DNA of 64,000 bases from Yarrowia lipolytica (GCF_001761485.1 NC_090771.1:1860001-1924000), one strand, 5' to 3'. Numbered from the stretch's first letter, positions 29,154-40,304 are shown. Notes: generated by a model not told the origin, from the sequence alone. Numbers and translations: made by a program.

Positions 29154-30212
29154 CTAAGACTTGATGAAAGTAGCGTCAATCTGTCGAAGGGAAGGGCCCA
29201 AACAAAGTCGCACCTTGTTTCTGTAGGTGGCAGGGTTTTCTCGGTGCAGAGGGTTTCGCTCAAAGTAGACTGTTTCGAGGTTTGGCAGCTGTCCAAGCTC
29301 AGTCTCAATCTCCTTGTAGTTGGAGAGCTTGCAATCCGAGGCCCAGAACTCCTCCAGATCCTTGAGGTGCGAAACACCCTCCAGGGTGGTGATGGGGTTT
29401 CCAGTAATGTCCAGGGTTCGCAGCTTGGTGTTGTGTTCCAGGCCCTCGATCTTCGTGATTCCGTTGTGACTAATGTACAGCTCTTCCAGGTTCTTCAGTT
29501 TCTCCAGACCCTCGATTTTGGTGATTCTGTTGGATTGAATAGACAGGGTTTCTAGACTCTCCAGTCCCGACAGACCAGACAGCTTTCGGATCTTGTTCTT
29601 TCCGAGCCACAGCTGACGCAGGTTCTTGAGATGGTCCAAGTTCTCAATGACTCGGATTCGGTTGGCTCCAAGCTCAAGGTTAACAAGATCAGGCATGTTG
29701 TCCAGACCTCGAATTTCCTGGATCTTGTTCTGGCAAAGATAGAAGTTGATGACCTTTGTGAGTTTGCTGACGTTCTTGATGTGACGGATCTTGTTGAAGG
29801 AGAAATCCAGATTGGTGAGGTTCACCAGATGGTTCACATTCTCGATCTTGCCAATTCGGTTATCGTACACGTCGAGATCAACCAGGGTATCAGATACCTC
29901 CTCCAGGCCATCCGTGCTAGGAGAAATGTTCTGTCGCAGACAGAGGGTCTCAAGCTGCTTGAATCGACCCAGACCAAGCTTGGCAAAGTCACGGATCTTG
30001 AGATGAGTGAGGTCAATGTCGAGAATGTCGAGGTCAGCATCGGCCAGAAGGTCTTCGTCGGCCTCAATTGCCTCGAAAGCTTCCTCCTCTTCATCTTCGG
30101 AAACGTCGGACTCGAAAGATGGAGGAACCACTGTGACAGCCGATTCTGTCTCAGCAGCAGGCTCTTGGGTGGGCTGAGCCTTGGCTTCAGGTTTGGTGTC
30201 CTCTGCGGTCAT
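29154..30212 (-). CDS. SDS22: Protein phosphatase 1 regulatory subunit Sds22
   Basis: Leucine-rich-repeat regulator of PP1 (Glc7 in yeast) that helps its biogenesis, nuclear targeting and mitotic role. The 352-residue protein has an acidic N-terminal tail (about 1-65, rich in E and D) and then around eleven SDS22-type 22-residue LRRs. Examples are LEELYISHNGITKIEGLE, LVDLDVYDNRIGKIENVN, LVNLELGANRIRVIENLD and LRQLWLGKNKIRKLSGLS. An LRR-cap-type C-terminus ends with NPLHRENPATYRNKVRLCLGP. The repeat phase is unbroken, and length equals the yeast protein (about 338). Confidence 0.97.
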   Translation of the reverse strand: MTAEDTKPEAKAQPTQEPAAETESAVTVVPPSFESDVSEDEEEEAFEAIEADEDLLADADLDILDIDLTHLKIRDFAKLGLGRFKQLETLCLRQNISPSTDGLEEVSDTLVDLDVYDNRIGKIENVNHLVNLTNLDFSFNKIRHIKNVSKLTKVINFYLCQNKIQEIRGLDNMPDLVNLELGANRIRVIENLDHLKNLRQLWLGKNKIRKLSGLSGLESLETLSIQSNRITKIEGLEKLKNLEELYISHNGITKIEGLEHNTKLRTLDITGNPITTLEGVSHLKDLEEFWASDCKLSNYKEIETELGQLPNLETVYFERNPLHRENPATYRNKVRLCLGPSLRQIDATFIKS

Positions 30213-33084
30213 GTTGGGGTGAGGATGCTTAGCAGATTTTCTTGTTTGCGTGTGAAAAGCTATATCTCAAAGCCGCCGTACGTAAGATCAGTGGATTCGT
30301 AGCTGTGCAGGTGCAGTTCAGGAAATTAATTCGCCCCCCATCTCAGGCGGCCTGCAAGATCCGAACCTTGCTCAACATCACAGGTTAAGATGTTATGATT
30401 AGTAATACTTCGGTGAATGGCCTTGGGGTGCAATGGGAAGATTGCAAAAGGTGATATCTGAATTTACTGGTACAAGCTGTTATTATACCGCAAGCACAGT
30501 CGTCGAGACGATACGTTACAAGGCATACAGCTACACCTCTCTGGACTCGTGCGGCTATTGTCCCCGAATCTATTATTGGAAACTGGCGAATCTAAAAAAA
30601 AGCCAACCAAAAGTGTTTGCTTTGGATGTGGACGATAATGTCCGTCGAATGAGACTGGAGAGTTTGGCAGATTAAGCCTGAACCAGCAGGGGTTTCGGAT
30701 TAATTAATTATAGCTCACGTGTGCCAGGGATCCATCAGAGTGAGCAGAGTAGGTTGGAGAGGCTACAGAGGCTTCCACAGCCTTCTTTTTGAGTACGAAG
30801 CCGTATGTAACATCATACAGACTGGCCTATCGTGCTACTGTATGTACTGCTGGAGCTCCACTCGGCCATATGGCCTGTTTTTTTACCTTCTCCCCAGCAG
30901 GTGTACGTATTGTACAAGTGCACATGTACTCGTACTTGTACGTTTGCACACATTTTATGGAACATGAAATGCCGAGGTTAGGAGTGTTTAGAGTAGTCAG
31001 TCATACACACAGCTCATGGCGACAGTCTAAACTAAAAACAGTATCTATAATACGATAATCACACGTTCAACAGTACCAGTACAAGTAGCTACACCACACC
31101 CTCAGTGATCGACGCTTAATCAGCCGCATCCTGGCAATCAGAAGGAGATAACTCCTGGTGTGCATTAGTTGAGGTGTTGGTACCCCGCCCAAGTGAGCAT
31201 CGATTGGCGATTGTATTTGCCGCAGTGGCCTGAAAATGAGTCTACAACTATGGCTCTGTTGAGGCCAAGTAAACTGTATACTGTATGGTTGCAAGGTTGT
31301 TCCGAAACAAGAGAATGAGGCTCTAGGACGCCAGCCACAAGAGAGAGCTTGTTCCACGCGAGCTATTGTGCTTCCATTGTACGGTTCACTATCGTAGTTG
31401 ACGGGTCAAGTACTTCGAGACACGTGACGTTATCTGGTGAACTAATTATTGCACACCATCAGGGCCAGTGTGTGGAAGCTCTCCTAAAACTGTACAACAG
31501 GCGTCTACGAAGTGCAGCTGAACGGCGCATTTCTGGTCGCTGGGGCAACCGCCTAGTTTAGCAGGCCACTAACAAAGAAGGTCCAACTGCGGACGTGTCA
31601 CTGATAAGTGGAACAGCAGGCCTCATAAAGACTGTATTCCTCCAAGCTGTGCTACGGTAAAGACGCAAATCATTTCGACTGAAACGGCGTATCCCAGTTC
31701 GTAATCAGCAAAACTTCGCCATTCCGCTCTGGAGATAGGGCTATGTGTCTTTGTTCCTTGTGAGCCGGCTGTGTGCTTTGTGAAGTTGCGTTGCTACTTG
31801 CTTGCACCCCTGAATGCAATCTCCTCACATTTCATGCTCGGCACGCGTCCTCTTTGGTTTGGCTAAAAAACAGGGAATAGCCAGGGGCCTAGGAATGTCG
31901 TTGGTCGTGGGTCCAACAAAAAAAAAGATGTGGAGTGTGGAATGTGGAATGAGCAAGCTATGGATTGCACGATATAGAGGGGCAGCGACATCAGGTGATG
32001 GCCCCACAGTAGCAGAAAAGTGCAACGCGGGATTTAAATCCTTACCCCAGCACGTTTCACTGCCCCACCCAAAGGTGCAGGTCCTACTCTACTGATAGCA
32101 ATAGATGCGTCATAATTGGTTGGCCCGCTGAGCCTCCACAGGATACTATTGCACATACCCTGGTCATGTGCAGATCAGCTCATTTGTGGAGACTCTGGAG
32201 TAACTTAGACGACGCCTGGTTCAATTGCCGCAATGTGCGCCCACGCAGATAATGTATTGAGGGGTGGAGCTCCTCTTGGGGACTTGCTGTACTTGTACGG
32301 GATATTAAACGCACTCAGCAAGACCATGACGTAAAACACACCTACTGTACGATACGTACTGTAGGTATTGTACTCGTACCCGGTACTACAAATAGTACGA
32401 TACTATACGGAGTGTATTTGTACCTTGATATACGACTGGCGGAGTGAAGAGAAGGAGTTGAACAAGACCAGATGGGGATATCAGCCCCAGTGCTTTGTAT
32501 TACAAGTACGAGTACTTAATAGATACTGTAAGGCTATTGATACGGATGGCAGTAAGTCATTGAGTAAGCAATTGTGGCCCAGCATCTCCCCTACGTACTT
32601 GTACCATACCCCATGGAGACACCAATGGTCTTTCACGCACACTGTCGTGTGCTGTATCGCAGAATCGGGTGTCCAACCAAATGCCGTTACCCCCACGTCA
32701 CAGCCGATAGACAGATACACCATCAATACCAGCAGGTTGTATCATGCGGTTGGCTGAAGGTAAGCTGATTGGTCTAAAAACTGTAGCTGTCCTAATTCAA
32801 CGAGCGCTATTTGGGGCCAACCACCTCGGCCAAGCGGCCTTTAATCTGCGTGCCCCAGAGGCGTCTCATGAGGCTCTGGCCGCCACTGTAGGAGTGTTTC
32901 TCTGTGCGCACACGCAGTTTTGAGTTTGGGCGACTTTCCCTTTTTCCCAATTGCGTACACACACAGCTCCGAGCTAAGCGCTGTCCTTGAACCTTCTCCC
33001 TCTTTTCCCTCTTTTTCTCTTCCCCTTCCCCTCCTCCACATTAAGGCCAAATCCTGAATTGCACCAACTAGTACAACGACAACA
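30213..33084. other. Long divergent spacer between SDS22 and BMH1
   Basis: At 2.87 kb this is the largest gene-free stretch in the window. I found no conserved protein, tRNA, snRNA or repeat family. It holds several TACTTGTA/TACAAGTA words (about 30931, 31078, 32288, 32504, 32598). An 80-residue open frame at 30433-30675 has no recognised domain. The C/T-rich sequence at 32980-33050 is the BMH1 leader. Confidence 0.4.
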
Positions 33085-34566
33085 ATGTCTTCTGAGGTAA
33101 ATATTGAGCGATTGCCACGGCAAACCACGACTGGAAACCACCAAATCCATCTCTGCGATGCGCCATCTGCCCTCGTGGCCTCTTTTCTCCCGCTTCAACT
33201 CCCCAAACACACCACACGTCTGTGACATTGCTGCGCCCCTCACACGCGACAAATCGAAGGTCAATCTCGCCCAATCGCACATCCATCACACATCCAAGGT
33301 CTCCGCCGTCATCCATTCTCCAGGTGCCCTTTAATTCCCCTCTCGCCGCCACCTGCCACGCTGTTTTTTGCATGTGCCTCCCTATTCTGCCCAGTTTTGG
33401 GCTGTCGTGTTCATTGCGTTTGTGTTTGCATATGTGTGCCCCATGTGTTTTGCCACGACATCACAACCGCAGAACCGCAAACGGATGATGCGGATGATGT
33501 GATGGATTGATTCAATTGCGATGGCCGTTTGCAACCAGCATTGTGTGGTGGGTTTATTCCCCCACACCGAGTAGCTACGAAGATGACTAGATGATGATGA
33601 TGGTGTGTGACGACGACTGCAACAACCCAGCGAGAAAAGAAGCGGTCACGACGAGCCGATGAGAAACGCAGATGATAACGTTTTGGTGATGAATCCATCA
33701 TATATCGTGTGAGTACACCCCTCATCAACACAGATACTAACCATTAGAGAGAAACCAAGACCTTCCTTGCCCGGCTCTGTGAGCAGGCTGACCGATACGA
33801 CGAGATGGTCAACTACATGAAGGACGTCGCTAAGTCCGGTGAGGAGCTTACTGTCGACGAGCGAAATCTGCTTTCCGTCGCTTACAAGAACGTTATCGGC
33901 GCTCGACGAGCCAGCTGGAGAGTCATTTTCCCCATAGAGCAGAAGGAGGAGGCCAAGGGTGCCACCCACCATCTCGAGCTTCTCAAGACCTACAGAGCCA
34001 AGATTGAGGCAGAGCTCGAAGACATCTGCAGCGATGTTCTTGATATCCTCACCAACCACCTCCTCCCCAAGGCCGAGAACGCCGAGTCTAAGGTCTTCTA
34101 CTACAAGATGAAGGGTGACTACCATCGATACCTTGCCGAGTTCACCTCCGGCGAGAAGCGAAAAGAGGCTGCCACTGCCGCTCACGAGTCATACAAGAGC
34201 GCCACTGATGTTGCCCAGACTGAGCTCAGCTCAACTCACCCCATCCGACTTGGTCTCGCTCTCAACTTCTCCGTCTTCTACTACGAGATTCTCAACTCGC
34301 CAGACCGTGCTTGCCACCTTGCCAAGCAGGCTTTCGATGATGCCATCGCTGAGCTCGACACTCTCTCCGAGGAGTCTTTCCGAGACTCTACCGTCATTAT
34401 GCAGCTTCTGCGAGACAACCTGACCCTCTGGAAGAACGACCTCGAAGAGTCTCTGCAAGCCCAGCAGTCTGAGGAGACCCCTGCCACCGATGCTGCCGCT
34501 GCTTCCACCGAGGCTGCTGCCCCCAAGGAGGAGGCCAAGCCCGCTGCTGAGGAGCCCAAGGAGTAG
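33085..34566 (+). CDS. BMH1: 14-3-3 protein (Bmh1/Bmh2), two exons
   Basis: Phosphoserine/phosphothreonine-binding adaptor active in signalling, checkpoint and nutrient pathways. Exon 1 (33085-33096) encodes only MSSE. A 651-nt intron (33097-33747, GTAAAT...TACTAACCATTAG) follows. Exon 2 (33748-34566) begins [20 protein letters not shown] and continues through the nine-helix fold. Signatures include [48 protein letters not shown] and [15 protein letters not shown]. The phosphate-binding Lys/Arg/Arg/Tyr set appears intact. The protein is 276 residues, somewhat long because of an Ala/Glu/Pro-rich C-terminal tail of about 38 residues. The tail is variable in the family. Placing the intron after four codons restores the N-terminal helix. 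Confidence 0.96.
33097..33747 (+). other. BMH1 intron
   Basis: This 651-nt intron has 5' splice site GTAAAT, a slightly weaker form than the others in the window, and the 3' end TACTAACCATTAG. It contains ATG-rich GATGATG runs at about 33483-33600 but no C/D or H/ACA snoRNA that I could make out. Confidence 0.88.
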
Positions 34567-35536
34567 AGTAGTGCTTTAATTTTTATGTAAAAACAATTAA
34601 GAGTGTGATGGAAAGGTTCGTATAGCTATAATGAGGCTCCCTCACAACACATGCTTGCAAAAGAATTCGTGTATGTCGTATTGTATTTTGAGGTGTTTTA
34701 ATCAAATGATGAGTCATACTGGTGAAACAAAAAGACATGAAGCCTCAAACGTAGTGTTTCAGGCGTCTCTTCATACAGTGAGTTTCAAGATGATGATTTG
34801 ACTGTAGTTGGCTAATTGTATTGTTATTACTGTTTAAGATGGACCACTTCTACATACAAATAGTCACCAAAGCGTTAAGTGCGCGGATGTCGTCCGCACA
34901 TGTGCACACGCAACACTGCAGCTAAGTTCGGAGGAGTGTATTTTTGGAACTCTGTCGATTAGTGCCTAGATATACCGTACATGTGTAAACGAAATCATGT
35001 GAGCCGATATATCCCCGCTGAGTCTAGTCCTAAGCGGATTTGGTTGAGTCTACAAGTACTCGTAGGAGTAGTGACTGCTCTTGTGTGTCGGGGGTATGAT
35101 AGTGGTCGGGTAATCTGCTGCTGCACAGTCATATCGAGTTTGGATAAGTGGACTCATCGTATCGTAGTTGCTTGTACTCGTGAGTGAGAACGATGTACAA
35201 GGAGTCGCAAGCTCGACAAGACAGCGAGCACTTTAACAATGTACGATTGGGCAAATAGAGGAGGTTTGATGGGTATAGACTTGGGTCTAGTTGATGGCAT
35301 GGCTTATCTAGATCCTGAGGCGTAATTTTCTACTCTAATTAGTCATGAATTTTGCTGTTTGATGGGTACTCACACATGTACTTGTACTTATCTTGTAGTC
35401 AACTCAGGCCTTGTTACTGTAACACTTGTGGGGTGATAGAGTTCGGCTCTCTTCGGGACACTGTGCAGTGAGAATACAACATACGTGCAGTTTGTCCACC
35501 AAACTTCACCTTTCTACAACGAATTGCAAATCAACA
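34567..35536. other. Spacer between BMH1 and PRO3
   Basis: This 970-bp spacer holds the BMH1 3' UTR and the PRO3 promoter. TACAAGTA/TACTTGTA words lie near 35051 and 35382. No RNA gene or conserved frame was seen. Confidence 0.4.
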
Positions 35537-36436
35537 ATGGGTGTGGATATTCAACTTAAGGACGGCTACACAATCTGTTTCCTCGGCTGCGGTACCATGG
35601 GTACTGCCGTGCTAGGAGCTGTGCTCGATTCTCTAAGCAAGGGTAACAAGGAGGGTGACGCCCCGAAGCCCGGCAAGTTCATGGCCTGTGTGACCCGACA
35701 GGAGTCCGCTGACCGATTGCACAAGGATCTGACCTCCTCTGCCCCTGACATTCCCGTCGAGATTCTTATCAATGACAACGGATCTGCCTACAAGGCTGAT
35801 GTGTTTGTTCTCGGATCCAAGCCCTACATGGCCGAGAAGATCCTGACTCCTCTGCAGCAAATGCTGGAGGGCAAGGTTCTGGTTTCGCTGCTTGCCGGAA
35901 AGACCATTGCCGACATTGAGAGCTACTCTGGCCGATGCCCCAAGCCTTTGGTTGTTCGAGCCATGACCAACACTCCTTCTCGAATCGGAGCCGGTATGAC
36001 CGTTCTGTCGTTCCCCGATAACGCTACCGTTGACGAGAGCGTTGTCAACGCTGTGTCCTGGATCTTTGAGCAGACCGGAAAGTGCATCACCCTCGAGGAG
36101 AAGCAAATGGACGTCTCCACTGCTTTGTGTGGATCTTCCCCTGCTTTCTGCTTCCTCATTATCGAGGCTCTGGCCGATGGTGCTGTTCGAATGGGCATGC
36201 CCTACAACACTGCCTTCCAGTGTGCAGCTCAGTCCATGCTGGGAGCTGCCAAGATGGTTGTTGAGTCTGGCCAGCACCCTGCCGTCCTCAAGAGCGCTGT
36301 GTGCACTCCTGGCGGAACCACTATTGGAGGACTGCTTGCTCTGGAGGACAAGGGCGTTCGATCTTCCGTTGCTCGAGCCGTGGAGGAGTCCACTAACATC
36401 GCTAAGTCTCTTGGTGGCGGTGCTGCTAAGAAATAA
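35537..36436 (+). CDS. PRO3: Pyrroline-5-carboxylate reductase
   Basis: Catalyses the last step of proline synthesis, reducing pyrroline-5-carboxylate with NAD(P)H. The 299-residue protein starts at 35537, where ATG is directly followed by the Rossmann strand ICFLGCGTMGTAVLGA with its GxGxMG dinucleotide loop. The upstream in-frame ATG at 35426 would add leader-like sequence. The catalytic/dimer domain holds the family signature in MLGAAKMVVESGQHPAVLK, CTPGGTTIGGLLALED and VARAVEEST. Length fits yeast Pro3 (286). The stop TAA (36434-36436) overlaps by 11 bp the 3' end of a gene on the other strand. Confidence 0.97.
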   Translation: MGVDIQLKDGYTICFLGCGTMGTAVLGAVLDSLSKGNKEGDAPKPGKFMACVTRQESADRLHKDLTSSAPDIPVEILINDNGSAYKADVFVLGSKPYMAEKILTPLQQMLEGKVLVSLLAGKTIADIESYSGRCPKPLVVRAMTNTPSRIGAGMTVLSFPDNATVDESVVNAVSWIFEQTGKCITLEEKQMDVSTALCGSSPAFCFLIIEALADGAVRMGMPYNTAFQCAAQSMLGAAKMVVESGQHPAVLKSAVCTPGGTTIGGLLALEDKGVRSSVARAVEESTNIAKSLGGGAAKK

Positions 36437-37021
36437 GTTGTTCTTGGAGCTGGGCTAGTTTTGCCTCGAGGTCCATGTTGGTTCCCAATGTGGTGACTTT
36501 TGCGCACTCAGGAGTGATCATGAGCATGTCGAGTACCTTTTCAGGTTCATTCAGAGTAATCTGGGTTAGCAAGGGGACGGATCAAACTGTCGAACGGCAT
36601 ATATATAAGAAGAGAAAATAATGGAAATTCTACCTGATGATTGTCAAGACCAATAAGAAATACTCACTTTAGCTCCAATGATGTCCCGACGGTGCAGTTG
36701 AGCAACACGTACCCGCTCGATGGCGTAGACAAGCTGCTGGTTAGAGTCAGACAGAGTCAGCTTCAGGGAGCCCTGCCACAATGGTGTCAGTTTCTTCTGA
36801 ACGTCTGCTCTTAGCTCATCGTTGTTGACCTGTGGTGCCGCAGCTTGTGCTGGACCCTCGGCCTCGTCATCGCCATTATCTTCCAGCTGCACCACGCGAT
36901 TCGCTGAAGCTTGGATCTCTTGTTCCAACCACTCCATCTGCCGAATAAGAGACTGCGACACGTTTCTAATGTCGACCACGGTGTAGTCTTGAGCTGTAGC
37001 CAGTCTTGCCAGTCGCGCCAT
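36426..37021 (-). CDS. Unrecognised small helical protein, two exons, overlapping PRO3 tail-to-tail
   Basis: I do not recognise this protein. Exon 1 (36668-37021) starts at the ATG at 37021 and gives 118 residues. A 107-nt intron (36561-36667) begins GTGAGTA and ends CTAACCCAG. Exon 2 (36426-36560) adds 44 residues, for 162 in total. The N-terminal half looks alpha-helical and possibly coiled-coil (DIRNVSQSLIRQMEWLEQEI). It is followed by an acidic/Ala linker, then NNDELRADVQKKLTPLWQG and a C-terminal helix NMDLEAKLAQLQEQLIS. Size and helix pattern would suit a subunit of a multi-protein complex (kinetochore, Mediator or tethering type), but no family is assigned. The splice signals are canonical for the window, and both exons stay open in frame, so I believe the gene is real. 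It is divergent from JHD2. Confidence 0.75.
36561..36667 (-). other. Intron of the unrecognised small gene
   Basis: This 107-nt intron reads GTGAGTA at the 5' end and GCTAACCCAG at the 3' end. The unspliced frame would stop eight codons into the intron; splicing extends it by 44 codons. Confidence 0.8.
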
Positions 37022-37597
37022 ATCTTTTTTTTGTTTTTTTTCCGCCGTTTTTAGATGAGGCCGTCGGGTCAAGCTATTGCGACTGATTTTATGCGTGGCC
37101 CATTTTAGGTGCACAACACCAATTTTTGTCCAGACAAGAGAAAGCAACGCCATTGAAGTTTAGAGCCACTGGAACAACGTTAATTTTGGTTTGGATACCA
37201 GTACAAGTACAGTACAAGTAGAAGGGAAAATTTAAAGGCGCCTAAACGCACATGTCTATGCATTGTTCTGAAGCAGTCCCGTAGCTGGGGGAATGGTAAG
37301 CGGCGACAGAAGAGCCCTCGTCAACGTGCTTATACTCTGTGAACGACAATATTATGTAAGAGTCCCAAAGCATCCACAGTGGACATGTTGGTCGAAGAGC
37401 TTCAGGGATGCCGCGTGAGCTGAGACTCACATGTGACATGTACAGTATTACTCCCATGGGTCTCTCCCCTAACATCCATAGATGTACGTTGCCCTTTCGG
37501 GCTAGACGAAAAGGTATGGGAGATGCAAAGCACGCCAGGACCTTGTTCTTCGACTCTGTCACTATCCGGACGCCCTCCTAGCCAGTGCTAAGCTGCT
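37022..37597. promoter_or_regulatory. Divergent spacer between the small spliced gene and JHD2
   Basis: This 576-bp spacer has two TACAAGTA words 11 bp apart (37202-37220). An open frame of 106 codons on the minus strand (37242-37562) has no recognisable features. Confidence 0.4.
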
Positions 37598-40033
37598 ATG
37601 AAGAAGACGCTCAATCTCAAACAGCTCAAGAGCAAAAAGGACGTTCCTTACGAGGACCCCCACAAGGAGCATAGACCCTTCCAGGTGCCAACTGCTCCCA
37701 CCTACTACCCTACCAAGGAGGAGTTCAAGGACCCCTATGAGTACATGGCCAAGATTCGACCGGAGGCGGAACAGTTTGGAATCATCAAGATTGTTCCTCC
37801 GGCTTCCTGGAACCCCAAATGTGTCATTGACTCTGGTTCCTTCAAGTTCACCGCCAGAACTCAGTCCCTGAACATGATTGGAGCTGCCACCCGAGCAGCC
37901 CTGGACTACATGGAGCGACTGGCCAACTTCCACAAGTTGTCAGGCTCGGACATGCGGGAAATCCCTTCCACTAGCGCTAATAAGCTACTCAATGTCTACC
38001 AGCTAAAGAATGCCGTCACCTCACACCCAGGTGGCTTTGAGGCCATGCAGCCACAGGACTGGGAGCTGCTGAGCAAGAAACTGGACCTCGAGATTCTGCC
38101 CCACAGCAACGGCCAGTATCTTAGATCCTTCTATCTGGACACCATTCAACCGTACGAAGGCTTCCTGAAGAAACAGGAGCAGGAGGATTCTCACAGCCAA
38201 GGAGTCAAGAGAGTTAAGAATGAGAACTTTTCCATGCGACTAGCCACCCCCTCTCATTCGCCAGAAACCAGTAGCAAGCCTTCGTTCGAAACACCCACAC
38301 AGCAAATCCTTCAATATGGAGAAACCGACAACCCACCCACACCCATGTCGGAATACCTCAAGGTCCAGAAACCCAGTACAGCCAACAAGGAAGCGCCGCA
38401 GACTATGAGAGCTAAGGGTAAACGAAAACGTGAACCCGAACTCGAAATCGCCAGTTTACGAAGATCTTCCCGAATCAGAGAGGCATCCGAGGAGGCTGTG
38501 ACCACTCAGAAACAACCGGTTTTTGACCCCTACGCCCAACAGAGAAAGAAGTTTGTTGCGGAACGTCTGGCATTGTTGGCAACACAACCCAAAACGCTAC
38601 TCTCTATTGAAGATATGGATGTAAATGGAGATGAGGATGACTACTCGGACGCTGAAGGTGAGGATGAGGAGACCACCCAGAAGACCCCCGAAGAAGGCCC
38701 TTCTTTTGTGTGTGAAAAGTGTGTCCAAGTCGAGCCTTTCCACCAACTGGCAGTATGCCACTCTTGCATGGAGTCTTACCACATCGGATGTCTCGACAAA
38801 CCTTTGACGGAGGTGCCTGAGAAGTGGTTCTGTGTGCGATGTGTTGTTGGAGACGGCTCTTTCACATTTGAGCAGTCAGGCAAGAAGTGGACTCTGAACG
38901 AGTTCAAGAAGCGGGCCGACAAGTTCGAACGACAGTTTGCCCTTCAGATGGGTCTCCCCAAAGATATTGCCGACGACCCGCAGGCCTACGAATCCTGGAT
39001 CGAGAACCATTACTGGCGTCTGGTCAACTCCATTGACGAAACTGTCACTGTGGAATACGGTGCCGACATCCATGTCGACAAGGTGGGTTCCGGATTCCCC
39101 GTGGCCTCAAACGACCCCTACAATAAGTACGCTAAGGACCCCTGGAACCTCAACGTGCTGCCGCTCCGAAAGGAGTCTCTTCTGCGACATGTGCAGAACG
39201 AAATCTCGGGAGTCACTGTGCCATGGCTGTACGTTGGCATGATGTTCTCCACCTTTTGCTGGCACTGCGAAGACCATTACACATACTCCGCCAACTACCA
39301 ACACCTGGGCGCTACGAAAACCTGGTATGGTATTCCTGGAGCAGACGCGCTAAAGTTCGAGGCCGCTCTTCGTGCCAACGTTCCTGACCTTATGGAGAAG
39401 CAGCCCAACCTCATGTTCCAGCTCGTCACCATGCTGAGTCCCCAGACGCTAATCAAGTTTGGAGTGCGTGTCTATGCATGTGACCAGAAGCCTGGCCAGT
39501 TTGTGGTCACTTACCCCCGTGCCTACCACGGTGGCTTCAACCAGGGCTTCAACGTCAACGAGGCGGTCAATTTTGCTCCTCCCGATTGGGTCGACTATGG
39601 AACCGAGTCCGTCAAAGTCTACAAGAAGTTCAAGAAGCCCCCTGTCTTCTCCCACGACGAGCTTCTGCTAAAGGTAGCCACCACTAAGCTGGCTCCCGAT
39701 ACTGCCCAGTGGCTGGCACCTCACATCAAGGCCATGGTGGAGGCGGAACATGCCCGAGTCGAGGCTTTCAGACAAGAGACGCAGCAGATGGACTCGCCTG
39801 TCCAGGAGGTCCGAACAGGAGATCTTGAAGAAGACGCTTACTGTTGCACGAAGTGCGAGGCTCTATGCTACCTCTCTCATATCGTGGAGAAGACAGATAA
39901 GACAACCGACACTGTCTTCTGTTATGACCACTGGAGAGACGCCAACCTCGCAAAGAGTATCTTACGAGTGCGACTTCCTGTTACCGAGGTCGACAGCATA
40001 TACCGTGATGTGCTTGCCAAGATCCCTGCCTGA
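37598..40033 (+). CDS. JHD2: JmjC histone H3K4 demethylase, KDM5/Jhd2 type
   Basis: Fe(II)/2-oxoglutarate enzyme that removes methyl groups from histone H3 lysine 4. The 811-residue protein has, in order: JmjN (FQVPTAPTYYPTKEEFKDP, about residues 27-65); an ARID-like helical domain (about 85-170); a disordered, basic middle; a PHD finger (CEKCVQVEPFHQLAVCHSC to WFCVRC, about 370-415); the JmjC domain; and a C5HC2 zinc segment (CCTKCEALCYL to VFCYDHW). The iron ligands are visible: His556 and Glu558 in CWHCEDH, and His644 in RAYHGGFN. All parts of the KDM5 architecture are present, so an active enzyme is expected, unlike catalytically dead Ecm5. Confidence 0.95.
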   Translation: MKKTLNLKQLKSKKDVPYEDPHKEHRPFQVPTAPTYYPTKEEFKDPYEYMAKIRPEAEQFGIIKIVPPASWNPKCVIDSGSFKFTARTQSLNMIGAATRAALDYMERLANFHKLSGSDMREIPSTSANKLLNVYQLKNAVTSHPGGFEAMQPQDWELLSKKLDLEILPHSNGQYLRSFYLDTIQPYEGFLKKQEQEDSHSQGVKRVKNENFSMRLATPSHSPETSSKPSFETPTQQILQYGETDNPPTPMSEYLKVQKPSTANKEAPQTMRAKGKRKREPELEIASLRRSSRIREASEEAVTTQKQPVFDPYAQQRKKFVAERLALLATQPKTLLSIEDMDVNGDEDDYSDAEGEDEETTQKTPEEGPSFVCEKCVQVEPFHQLAVCHSCMESYHIGCLDKPLTEVPEKWFCVRCVVGDGSFTFEQSGKKWTLNEFKKRADKFERQFALQMGLPKDIADDPQAYESWIENHYWRLVNSIDETVTVEYGADIHVDKVGSGFPVASNDPYNKYAKDPWNLNVLPLRKESLLRHVQNEISGVTVPWLYVGMMFSTFCWHCEDHYTYSANYQHLGATKTWYGIPGADALKFEAALRANVPDLMEKQPNLMFQLVTMLSPQTLIKFGVRVYACDQKPGQFVVTYPRAYHGGFNQGFNVNEAVNFAPPDWVDYGTESVKVYKKFKKPPVFSHDELLLKVATTKLAPDTAQWLAPHIKAMVEAEHARVEAFRQETQQMDSPVQEVRTGDLEEDAYCCTKCEALCYLSHIVEKTDKTTDTVFCYDHWRDANLAKSILRVRLPVTEVDSIYRDVLAKIPA

Positions 40034-40304
40034 AAACAACAAAACTATTGCCTTAACGAGCTGTTACGATATGATACGATATTTATATATAAAAAACTTA
40101 CGCAATCTCTGTTGCGAACAAATATACCTTACTGAATGATCTTCAATATATGTACTTGTACTCACATTATGCATTAAAGTGTGAGAGTCCCATATTACTG
40201 TATGTACAGTATTACGTTTTGCAGACAGGGCACATTTAAATGTCGTCTTATTCATTAGATAAGTTGGTCCTAATAACGCAACAGCACACTTAATGGTATT
40301 ATCT

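Noticed and set aside
30340-30380. Reverse-strand GCAAGGTTCGGATCTTGC, like a tRNA T-arm
   Set aside because: The loop has the wrong size for a T-arm and no other tRNA arms pair up.
30433-30675. 80-codon open frame in the long SDS22-BMH1 spacer
   Set aside because: It has no recognisable family; kept only as a note in the spacer entry because one strain cannot show conservation.
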